Part shown: positions 13,063-22,538 of the stretch, one piece after another | Position numbering within the stretch: position 1 is the first letter of the stretch | Layout of the letters: each line of letters begins with the position of its first letter | Assembly (NCBI GenBank): GCA_905250075.1 | Contig: CAJNOP010000002.1 | Span: 4,453,565 to 4,517,564 of the forward strand | Length of the DNA: 64,000 nt | Source of the DNA: Rotaria sp. Silwood1 | Taxonomy: Eukaryota > Rotifera > Eurotatoria > Philodinida > Philodinidae | Reading direction: 5' to 3' | The notes under the pieces: model-generated | Seen by the model: only the letters and a program-made list of their open reading frames with translations | Databases searched by the model: none | What the model was told of the DNA's origin: nothing | Made by a program: the position numbers and the translations under genes

Positions 13063-15969
13063 TTAAGTTCGTACGGCATGAACAGTTTCTTCTTTGTTAA
13101 TTAAATGACATGTTTTATTAATAATTGTCATCAAAGAATTAAGATTAACCGACCATTCATTAAGAATTTCTTGTGGAGATTTCTTTTGTTGAAATGTAAC
13201 AATATCTTGAAGACGATCAATCTTAGCATTAATAGTTTTATTTGAAACAAGATTTGATAAGAATTGTTCGGCTTCATCTTTAGTTAAATCAAGTAATTCA
13301 GCCATTTTTTGTGTATGAACACGTGTATAATATTTAGCCATAATGCGCATATTCTATTCAATAGAAAAAACAAATAATAAAGTTTTTCAAAAAAATTCAT
13401 TTTAATTTTTACATGTTCAACAACACGAATTTTAAAATCTTCCCAACGTTTATTTCCATCATCATTTTTAGCAAAAACATTTGTTGCTAAATCATCTTTT
13501 GTACCATTTTTAAGGTCATTTTCAAAATTTTTTAATACATCTTTCCAATGAATAAGTTCTTGAGTTTTAAAACGTTGTAATAAATCTCTATTTATTTCGA
13601 TAATAATAGAAAATTTAAGAAAAAAAAAAAGTATTTCTTTACTTGTATTTAGGAATTTCTTCAAGATTTTTATCAAGAAATAAACGATGTAAAAAATCTG
13701 ATTGTTCATTGTTATATGGTGATAAAGTTAAATAGAGTACAACATGTTTTAATGCTTGTTTCATTTTTTCTGGATCTTGTTTTATACGTGGTGTTTCATA
13801 ATAATGTTTATAATGTTGACAAACATCAAAATAATTTTTATCATGTAAATCCATTTGAATCATTAATTCATAATATTTTAATTTTAAATCCTTTATAAAA
13901 AAAAAAAAGCAAGAAAGGTAATTTTTAGTTGAAATGAATATACGAACTAAGCAAATATTTCAAAAAAAAGTCATTTGAAATTACTTCAAAAAATTGACAT
14001 AAAAACGTTGAAATTAGAACAACTCAAATCCTCTTTGTTTAAATATAAGATTATGCTAAATTCAAGAATTTCATTAAATACTCTATCAATTTCTTTTAGC
14101 ATATCTTTTTCATGATATAGTGTTAACTTTATGAAATACAAAGTTTGAAATTTGTCTGCGACATTTTTTATTATTCGACCTATGATAGAAAATTTCACAG
14201 TCAAATAAAAAGTCGTATTTGTGTTGCCCAGTTTTGCTTGAGAACATGTACAGCGACGCCCAAAATTATTCATCAAGGTTTATTTTCAATTCTTTTCCAT
14301 AGCAGTAACCGCTAACTAAGCATTCAGATAGTGATTTGTGTAGAGAATTTTATTTTCGAAGATGAAAATAATTACTAGTTTTTCTAGGATATGGTCTCTG
14401 AAAAATCAAAGTATTCAAGTCATAGAATTTGCATACAAAATTCTGGTCAAATTTCAGACTAATCAAGCAAACAATTGTTTACAAAAATGCAATGTCTTCT
14501 GACGTCCTATAATATTTTCATGATCAAGATAGATCAACTTTTTTTTCTGTAATTTCGTATATAAGCATCATTATTGTGCCTTCCGTAATATTGATGTATC
14601 TTGGACAAAAAAAAGAAACGGCATAGAGATCTTGAAAATGTCTCATTTTGTAGGGAAATTTTTCTTTGATCATTCTATGCAAACAAAGAGGGTTCTAATT
14701 TGCAAAATCTAACAGACGAAAAACTTGGCTTTAGGCCCTTTAAGAATCTATCCTTAGAACACTAATAATTATTTTCATCTTCAAAAATAAAATTCTCTAC
14801 ATAGATCCGTATGTGGATTCTTATTAGCAAATACAGCTAGTGGAAAAAATTGGATACTAAACCGGAGTGAATCATTCTTGGAAATTATTGTATTTTCTTA
14901 AAATACGAATAATTCTAACTATTTTTATAGCAGTGAATTGTTAAAATCAATGAAGTCAAAGGCATTTTTTTTTTATCGATTAAAAATTATTTTTCATTTT
15001 TAATAATAAATAAATCGAATAAATTGATTAATTGATTTAAATTTAGTTGAAAACTTACATGTGAACTTTCGTCTTCGAATGCTTTAATATTAATTTTTTT
15101 CGATATAATTTGTGTTCGAATGTAATCATTTTTAGCTAAACAAAGACGCATTTGTTCAAGTAAAAATTCAAGTTTTTCACGACGATCCATAGTTCCATAA
15201 GTTTCAACCTAAATAATAAATAATTATAAAGTCAAAAATAAATGTTCTATTTAATAAAAAATGAAGTAAACAAAATTACTTGAAGTTCTTGTAAAATTTC
15301 TGCTGCTTCCTTTGTATTACCTTGTCCTTCATAAATATCAGCCAATTTTTTTGTTAAACGTGCACGTTCATTTTCAACAAAGATCTAAACAAAAAAAAAA
15401 TACAAGTTGAAATTTCGAATTTGTTGTCTTATAAAAACATTTTTGTTTCTTACTTTGCCCGTAGTAACATTTCGAAGTGTTTCAATTAATTTAAGTTTTG
15501 TATCTAAATCTGGTGTTTTTTCCACTAGTTCATATGCTTCTTGAACCATTTTTGTAATGGCTTGTTTTAATTGACTTCGACGTTTTGATAATGTTGTAAT
15601 ATGTTCATTCATTTGTTCCCATTGTCTTGCTGCATAACAATATTTAATAATAGCTACAAGAACACGACCAGTGGAAATAGCATCAGCAGCCTAAAAAAAA
15701 AAATCTTATATAATAACAAAAAAAAAACAACACGAGCAAAGAAATTTTCATGGAATTTCATACAGTTCGAGTTTGCTTTTCAAGTGGTAATAGACGATCG
15801 AGTACTTCGTTTAATTTTGTTTCATCCTAAATAAAATTTCATAATTATGAAAAAAACAATTTTCATAACTCTTTTTTACTTTCATTATTTCATCACATTC
15901 TTTAAGTTTTTGATCAACAACAGATGAATAATCGATTTCCATTTTAACAAGTCTATCACTGTCACCCAT
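13063..15969 (-). CDS. PSMD12: 26S proteasome regulatory subunit 12 (Rpn5/p55)
   Basis: Lid subunit of the 26S proteasome. The eight exons, from the start, are 15880-15969, 15764-15826, 15454-15690, 15280-15384, 15059-15208, 13643-13890, 13413-13587 and 13063-13353. They join in frame to give about 452 residues, close to the usual 456. Diagnostic blocks are the N-terminal [58 protein letters not shown] with [21 protein letters not shown], and the C-terminal PCI domain with [20 protein letters not shown] and [18 protein letters not shown]. The start ATG at 15969 matches the family N-terminus (MGDSDR...). Intron 5 (13891-15058) is about 1.2 kb and carries a foldback element. The other introns are 50-75 bp. 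No lesion is visible. Confidence 0.96.
14333..14807. mobile_element. Foldback/MITE-like element in a PSMD12 intron
   Basis: About 475 bp bounded by inverted repeats of roughly 60-65 bp. The left arm, from 14333, contains GTAGAGAATTTTATTTT and GAAGATGAAAATAATTA. The right arm, ending about 14807, is the reverse complement of the same blocks with only a few mismatches. The interior has no coding potential that I can see. No clear target-site duplication was identified. The structure fits a non-autonomous DNA transposon of MITE or foldback type, but no transposase or named family can be assigned. Confidence 0.7.
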
Positions 15970-17239
15970 GATTAAATGTTATTAATACCTGTTAATCTAC
16001 AAAAGAAGAATGTTGATTGTTAACAAAACCACAATGAAATGATTTTTTGAATCAGTGAGTTCATTTATGAAGTATGAAAAAAGCAAGTATTCGATTGGAG
16101 AACATGTTTACCAGTGTAATATGAAGAAACTAAATAATAATAAAAAGACTCATCTGGAAGGAAAATGTACAGCAGATATGGCTATCCTAGCAACGAAAAC
16201 AATGAAAAAAAAATTAACATATTGGTTGAATTATGTTTTTTGAAAATTGTATATTTTTAAAGTTAAAAATGTTAGAAATTGAATTTTTTTTTGCTATGCA
16301 TTGGTCTATTATTTTTTGTCAGGGTGACATTAGTAAATAATCTGCTATTGGTTTCAGCAAAGTAATGCAATGAGAACATTTGTTGTATTTTGTCTATAGC
16401 CGAAAATTATAATTATTTTAAATCAAAGTTATTTGACCAAAGTAAAATATATAATTACTTAATTTCAGCGATAATAATTTTATTTAATTAAAAAAAAAAG
16501 ATGTTTTCAATATAGCAGTATCGTTTAATGAAGTAGGGTTGATGTTTGTCTAGGAGTTTTCGTAGTTCTATCTAAGCAGGTTTAGAATCTTATGCAATTG
16601 TTACCAAGAGTAAAGCTGTGAGATATATGATTTCGTCATATACTAACAAAAGCTTCTAATTTTTCTTGCGATACATAATAAGCAAGGATTGCAAACGATA
16701 GAGGTTATCAAGTTCTATCGGCAATAAACATTTTAGAACAGCGTGCTTTTGTTACATATCACATGTGTTGAGGAGACATTTAAGCTTCGAACGATACAAA
16801 AAAAAATTAGCGAAAGGAACAAGAAGAAATTATTATTTAAATGGTTATTTTTATATATTCATTCAATAAATTTTATAAATGTAATCATGGAAAAAATAAT
16901 AATAAAATTCATTTTGGTAATTTTATTCATTTGAAATGATTTCCGAAAAACATAGCGTTATTTTCATTTTTTCTATATCATTTTCATGCAAATGATAGTG
17001 AAAGTTATAGTGCAATTGACTTGATGAATATGTTTCAAGTATTTAAGTGGATACTATTCCGAATCTGATTTTCTTTTTGTTCCACAAAACAAAGATAGCT
17101 ATTAACCTTAAAATATTTCGGGATGTAAGCAGTATTGCAAGAAAATCTTTTGAAAGCTGAAAAGGTGCAGATACTATTTTTTAGAAGTAGGATGAAATGC
17201 TGAACCCTTTTTTCGCATTTTATGATCTTGTTTTTAATG
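15970..17239. other. AT-rich intergenic region
   Basis: No recognisable gene. The small open frames (for example 16055-16243 and 16743-16934) are AT-driven and Lys/Asn/Ile rich with no domain. The PSMD12 promoter should lie just above 15970. Confidence 0.4.
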
Positions 17240-17720
17240 AAAAATATGATTTGGCCTGCGAAAAACTGCTCTAGACGAAATTTTTTTTTCATGCTCTTGA
17301 CCTGCGCAGATCTCAAGATTTGTCCATAGCACATGACTTTCTTGCTCAAGACAAGCGCTTCAGTGTTGCATGAAAATACACCTATGAATGTTTATTAAAA
17401 GTTGAGTTGTTTTGAACGTAAAATTGCAAAAAAATCTATAAACAATTCCTTAATAACAGAAACGCTTGCATAAGAATTCAAGCGTGTGTGCAAGAATATC
17501 AAGCGCATGGGCAAGAAATTCAAGAGCTTGAGCTCGTTGAAAGGTCTCAAGTCTTGCCTCAAGATTTGTCCATAGCGCATGAGTTTCTTGATCAAAATTC
17601 TCAAGTATCTCCTGCGCAGACCAAAAGAAGTTGGTCTAGGGTGAAAATTTTCTAAAAATAGAGGTGCTAACCCCCTACTCTCATGGATACATCTCTGGAT
17701 GCAAAAAACCAAAAATATAC
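17240..17720. repeat. Diverged direct repeat with CTCAAGATTTGTCCATAGC core
   Basis: Two direct copies of a sequence built around CTCAAGATTTGTCCATAGC lie at about 17311-17350 and 17558-17600. Each is followed by a CATGA(C/G)TTTCTTG block, and GCGCAGA lies near both copies. The surrounding stretch also carries several CAAG/CTTGA motifs. Open frames crossing it on the minus strand (17035-17349 and 17395-17739) share the peptide YGQILR only because of this repeat, so they are not treated as genes. Probably a dispersed non-coding repeat. Confidence 0.55.
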
Positions 17721-17984
17721 CTCGAAACAATGAAGGCATGGTAAATTCCGCTTTCCAGGAAATTCAAAATTGTCTACACGTAGAGTGCAGGAGATGGCAA
17801 TGAGCAGTACTAATGTGACAATGGCCAGAGCTAATTTTCATATATAGAGGCATATTATATATTATTATATATAACTGTTCTGATACTATATCATAAAAAA
17901 ATGTGTCTATAACAGATCTCTATTATTTATATTCTGATCGAATCATGGCACGCATTTTTATATATACATAATATATGGTTTGAT

Positions 17985-18232
17985 TTAGGGTTGGGTCTGG
18001 TTGGGTTGGGCTGGGTCGAGTTAGGTTGGGTCGGGTTGGGTTGGGTTGGGTTGGGTCGGGTTGGGTTGGGTCGGGTCGGATTAGGTTGGGTTGAGTCGGG
18101 TTGGGTCGAGTTGGGTTGGATTGAGTAGGGGTATGGGTGTGAGCATCGTTTAAGAGATGATAGACACCCACACCCATACTGATACCCACACTGCACACCC
18201 ACACCCTATACCCACCACCCACACTCACACTC
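17985..18232. repeat. TTGGG/TCGGG minisatellite plus C-rich CCCACA-like tract
   Basis: From about 17985 to 18130 the plus strand is an imperfect pentamer array of TTGGG and TCGGG units, G-rich throughout. After a unique spacer of about 30 bp the plus strand becomes C-rich (about 18160-18232), with repeated CCCACAC/ACCCA motifs. The two halves are partly complementary: GTATGGGTGTG at 18131-18141 pairs exactly with CACACCCATAC at 18169-18179. Open frames here translate to Pro/Thr/Gln/Asn repeats and are artefacts. The C-rich half resembles degenerate CCCACA, the complement of the TGTGGG telomere-type repeat reported for bdelloid rotifers. Confidence 0.75.
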
Positions 18233-18239
18233 TTTCAGC

Positions 18240-18717
18240 TGATTGTGACGCCTATGCTTTTTTTGAAAAAAAAAGAGAATTTGTTCAAGTATCAGACAAC
18301 CTTTCACATGAATATCAAGGCGAGAATGCAATAATTAGTGATCGGAAGGTGATGGCGAAAAAATTTGAGTTTTTCCTGTGTTGTTTTGAATAAATCTTTT
18401 CTTCAATAAAGTCTTATACTAATTTGAAGTTCGTAATACAATGTCAGATGACTTAGTACTTAAACTTTCATACATCATGTCTTTCAGAAATATTAAATTG
18501 AAACAACAAAAGTTTTGTTGCTAGACTGTTCATTATTTCGTGGGAGAGGGATGATAAAAGTCTCATTTAAAACTTAATTGCTTCCCCTAAAAAATTGAGC
18601 TTACGCCGTCCATGCATGTACATATATGGCATGAATAGACTGATGAAAACTTTGATTACCAGAAAATTACTCTTCAGCGCACTGTTAGCCCGAATGATAA
18701 TTAAATTATGTATACGT
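18240..18717. other. Intergenic sequence, no gene seen
   Basis: AT-rich sequence between the minisatellite and the TBC1D-like fragment. No further TBC1D exon could be recognised here, although the preceding exon ends in a good donor site. Confidence 0.35.
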
Positions 18718-18769
18718 TCAATTTACTAAAATAAACATATTATTATCATGAATAAAATATTTAATATAA

Positions 18770-19002
18770 CTTACAATAATATCTGTAAATTTTATAACAA
18801 GTGTTATATCTTTTCCAAGTATATTTGAATAAAAACATAGATAATTTACAGATAAATAAAGTAAACCTTGCTGAGATACACGATCACGCCAATAAGAACA
18901 TGAATAATCTTTAAGAAAAAGAACATATTTTATAAAAAAAAAATATGAAAATTGACTTTTTAAAGTATACTTGCTGATTACAAGTTTTTCATTGACTGAC
19001 AT
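18770..19002 (-). pseudogene. TBC1D9: Orphan GRAM-domain exon(s) of a TBC1D8/9-like gene
   Basis: Fragment of a Rab-GAP of the TBC1D8/9 family. The peptide YSCSYWRDRVSQQGLLYLS followed by NYLCFYSNILGKDITLVIK matches the start of the first GRAM domain in that family. A short upstream piece (MSVNEKLVI) can be joined in frame if a GCAAGT donor (GC-AG intron, about 70 bp) is used, giving KLVINYSCSYW, as in the family. The 3' end has a perfect GTAAGT donor after FTDII, but I found no next exon in the following sequence. The TBC catalytic domain is absent from the window. Either a gene fragment left by duplication or a mis-assembled gene piece; the G3BP relic beside it favours the former. Confidence 0.72.
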
Positions 19003-19117
19003 ATTAAATAATTTCTAAATTGCTTTTGTTTCATTTATTTGAAGCCTTCTCCTAGGAAATTCAAATATTTAATTTTACAAATTTATTTTTCTTTAGTGCA
19101 CTTGAAATGGTATCACC

Positions 19118-19690
19118 TTAAATATGCAAACTTGAACAATCGTCCTCATCTACTTCACCCAAACCATCATCGAAAGCTTCATCTTGATAATGGAAAGTAT
19201 CATTTTGTACATAGTACTTTTTTGGTTGTTGTGGAGTCAATACGAATGTTTGCATGAAACGACGTATTGGATCACCATTATTCGATAATTCACCGGTAAC
19301 CCAAAGAAAATATAAAAAACAATGTTATTTTTTTATGTTTAAAATTTTCGTTGGAACAAAAAAAGAAATTCTAATTAATAATATTAACCTGAACTACAAC
19401 TCCATCACAAATAGTTGAATGTGATTCGATCTGACGAATCTTTGCATGACAATCCTGTAAATTAAGATCATTAATTCATTGAGAAATATTTTCCGGGCCG
19501 ATAACACGTTGTTCAACACAATCTAGTCGATCAACACTACCATGAATGAATTTATTATCTGTAGAATAAAATCTAAATTGAAAGAGAAAAAAATAAATAT
19601 ATTGAATAGAAAAACAACAATCTAGAGTACCGATGAAGCAAATGAGAATCCTGATGTAATACTGATGGATGAATGCATGGTATACCTAAT
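19118..19690 (-). pseudogene. G3BP: Broken copy of G3BP (NTF2-like domain only)
   Basis: Remnant of a Ras-GAP SH3-binding protein (G3BP/Rasputin), a stress-granule RNA-binding protein. Recognisable pieces in order are HQDSHLLHR, RFYSTDNKFIHGSVDR, LQDCHAKIRQIESHST with DGVVVQ, and VTGELSNN with RRFMQTFVLTPQQPKKYYV and NDTFHYQDEAF, which together make up most of the NTF2-like dimerisation domain. Two lesions are visible. An in-frame TGA follows ENISQ where the family usually has a basic residue (CGA to TGA would explain it). The exon starting WVTGELSN has lost its AG acceptor, being preceded by TTTTCTTTG. A stop comes soon after the domain, so the RRM and RGG parts are missing. Not expected to be functional. 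Confidence 0.85.
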
Positions 19691-19864
19691 TAAATAATAT
19701 GAAATTCCTAATGAAAACAAAGAAATAAACAGACGCATCAAACGGGGTCGGACTTGTTTGCACCATATTATTAGTTTGTTGAAGAGATAGGATGAAATGA
19801 GATCGCCATTCGTTTAGCTGGTGTTTCACTGGTAACATTAAAACTGATGTTCTCCCTCATAAAA

Positions 19865-19906
19865 AGTGTTCCACTGTGTGATGTTAACATCACACAGTGG
19901 AACACT
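19865..19906. repeat. 42-bp perfect palindrome
   Basis: A perfect inverted repeat with no spacer. The first half runs AGTGTTCCACTGTGTGATGT plus one more T, and the second half is its exact complement, centred on GTTAAC. Such a structure can arise when two transposon terminal repeats are joined head to head, or as a hairpin-forming site. Nothing nearby identifies a parent element. Confidence 0.9.
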
Positions 19907-20109
19907 AGCTAAAGGAATACCGATGAGATCTAAAATCAAAGAAAGGTAATCGAGACAATTCATTTGTTAACAATAGTAACACAATAAATGAGTGAGAGAA
20001 AGAGTAAAGACGGACGGACAATAAGTCGGTGTATAGATGCAGTTGCTAACAAAGCAGAAAAAAGTTAGCAGCACAATGTGAGATTGACATAACAAAGATC
20101 ATGGCTGTG

Positions 20110-20400
20110 CGCTAAAGCCCGGTGGTTCCAAAAAACATGGAGCCGAGAACCGAAATTGGAATCGTTTTTAACAGCTACTCAGAATCGGAGCCGGAACCGG
20201 GACCGGGAGAAAGAAAAAAATGGACCCAGAACCGAAACCGTTGGAATCGAAAAATTCTTGACGACGATTGGTGTCATCTATATGTTTTATTGTACTATGA
20301 TTAGAGCCGGACGGTTCCAAAAAAAATGGAGCTGAGAACCAAAAATGGAACCGCTTTTTTTCAAGTTTACTATCCGGAACCGTCGGGCTCTACAGGTAGG
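20110..20400. repeat. Two copies of a GGTTCC/GGAACC-rich repeat
   Basis: Two direct, diverged copies (about 20122-20215 and 20307-20392) share GGTTCCAAAAAA, ATGGAGC, GAGAACC and AATGGAA blocks and end in GGAACCG-type motifs, so each copy is also roughly palindromic. The sequence between the copies is unique. The overlapping short open frame is rich in Glu/Pro/Arg and is not a convincing gene. Probably a dispersed non-coding repeat. Confidence 0.6.
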
Positions 20401-21672
20401 GGCGTAACCAGAAAAAAGGCGTAGAGGGGCCTCTGCCCCCTCCTCCAAATAGCGCACATAATCTCTGAGATAGGTAATGGTGGAACTGTTTCGCTCTTTC
20501 ATGAAAAATTAACTCTGTTTGCCATTTTTGGAATGAGTTTCTCATAATAACAGCGCAATATAAATTATTTTTCGCGTTGGTTTTTAGTGTTGATGACACA
20601 ATAATCGCGTAAAAATATTTAATGTTTGTTTCGCCAGGAAACACTCTCAAAGACGCAATTTTTCGTAAAAAAATAAAACATTTTTTTCAAAAATCTATAT
20701 AAATTCATATTTCGAGTGACAAGCGCAAAACGAAGTTAGTTGTCTTATACCCACAGCCACCTTCGGCGGCTAGACTCTGAATAGTTATTTCAAAAAAAGA
20801 AGACCACTATGAACGGTGAAAGAACGCTTTATTGCTGGAAGCAAATGAAAGAATGAAACTTTATTCTAGATTTGAGTCGAAGTGAAAAAAAAAAGGGTTA
20901 TTGATTAGAAAAAAGTATCTTGAAGTAACTGATTGGCGAAACGAATTTTTCTTGAATAATAAAGCAAGAAAATTGAGCTATAAAAATATGTTTCTCAAAA
21001 AATATCTTTCAGATTCCTCATTTGTTGCGTTTTGAATGAACTAGAAAGTGATTCAAAGGTTTGACTCTCTTTATTGTGACATTCTGTATACTGCATTACA
21101 TATATTCTAAGTTTACTGAAATATACAGTCTTATGGGTGATGTCAAGGCTATCAGACGAAAATTAATTCAAATTCATAAGATGTCATGAAAAACCGTTGC
21201 CATTTTATTAATTGTAAGAAAGCATTTTCATCTTATATTTTTAGGAAATAAAAATATTTTTGTCATGTGCAAAGGATCCAAAGGTGATCAGACTGTTGTT
21301 TTAAGGTGCTTTAATAGATACATTTAGATGATCACATAGAATTCAACAAACTCAAAAAGAATATGCATGTCCAAACATATTCATACACATTTTTCGATGA
21401 AAAAAAATCCTTGAAGAAAACTAGAAAATCAAATGTGAATCTTGCATATTTTTCGATAGAAAGAACATTCTGAGTTTTCGATGAGACCACTTCATTTGAT
21501 TTTTTTAAATTAAGAACACTAAGTAAAACTTATTTCAAGTGAAAGCTTTCATCTTCCTGTACCAAACGATTCATTTCAATTACTAATTAGATGTATATAT
21601 GGCATAGATAACGGGAATTTATATAGAGGAGTCGAAATCTGTGGCCATTCTTCAAATAAGCGCTACTAGAGN
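20401..21672. other. Repeat-like intergenic sequence up to the gap
   Basis: No gene recognised. Near 20400-20460 a GGGGCGTAACCAGAAAAAAG stretch followed by a C-rich block looks like a fragment of a dispersed repeat: its minus-strand translation has a Gly/Pro-rich TPFFWLRPYL tail, a kind of peptide often produced by repeats. The rest is AT-rich and featureless. Confidence 0.35.
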
Positions 21673-21682
21673 NNNNNNNNNA
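21673..21682. other. Assembly gap (N run)
   Basis: A run of about ten N characters. The coding frame that follows is open directly up to the gap, so part of a gene is probably missing or misplaced at this join. Confidence 0.97.
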
Positions 21683-22538
21683 AACACGTTATCAATTGAA
21701 TTTATTTGAGAATGTGAAACCTGCAACTCTCATTGCTATGGCTGATATTCGAAATGATGGACAATCAAAAGTTGATATTGAATCTGCAGAACTTTTAGGC
21801 GGTGATATTAACTTACAAATGTATGGAGTGTCCCAGTATATGCCAACAAGCTATGCCAAGGTTTCTGATAGTTACTCAGAAGCCGCTGGAGGTATGGCTG
21901 GTCCACCACCCCCTCCATCGGTTGGACAAGGAGAAGAAGTATCCGGTTTATATGTATTTGCTATCAGTGAACCAATTTCAATTGATGCTAAAACAAATTA
22001 TCTTTTACCAATGTTTCGTCCACGAGTAACTGTGGAACGATATGCTTCTATTTCAAAATACTTCTATGGTGCTGGAAATGTAAATGGTAAAGCCGAACGT
22101 GCATATCGTCTTTCATCTGACCGTTTTCTTTCAAGTGGTAATTGTATTATACGTGAATCTGATCGTCTTGTTGGTGAAACATCCCTACCAGATATAGCTG
22201 CTAAAAACAAACATGAATTTTCCGTTGGTAAAGATGCTGATATAGTCTACAAAGAAAATGCAACATTAGTCTCTTCATATACGACTAATGTAACAACTTC
22301 ACATTACGGTGTGAAACAAACACGAACACAATCAACATACGATCTTGCTTTGACATTGAAAAATTACAAGAATCGTCCAGTTAAAATTGAATATCAACAA
22401 CGGTTCCATGGTCAATCACTAAAATTAATAAAAAGTACTACAAATTTTACACAAGATGGTTCGACAATTAAAGCTACATTTACATTAGCATCTGATGAAG
22501 AGAAAACAACTTCGTATAAGTTTGAAGTAGTCAACTAA
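21683..22538 (+). CDS. DUF4139-like protein, 3' part only
   Basis: About 285 residues of a protein resembling the C-terminal DUF4139 domain, a family of unknown function in animals (F37C4.5-like) and microbes. In favour: the opening RYQLNLFENVKPATLIAMAD followed by an IRNDGQSKVDIESAELLGGD-like stretch, a Gly/Pro linker (AGGMAGPPPPPSVGQGEE), and a C-terminal beta-rich part with YDLALTLKNYKNRPVKIEY. There is no ATG at the 5' side: the frame is open into the assembly gap, so the N-terminal part (in this family a DUF4140-like region and coiled coil) is missing. The exon is uninterrupted and ends in TAA. Family assignment is from motif feel only; moderately sure. Confidence 0.6.

Noticed and set aside
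13986..14276. 96-codon minus-strand open frame in PSMD12 intron 5
   Set aside because: Lies wholly inside an intron beside a foldback element; no recognisable domain.
17923..18228. Open frames of about 100 codons rich in Pro, Thr, Gln and Asn
   Set aside because: They are translations of the TTGGG/TCGGG minisatellite in several frames at once; no start context or domain.
20122..20304. 60-codon frame rich in Glu/Pro/Arg
   Set aside because: Arises from the GGAACC repeat; no homologue recognised.
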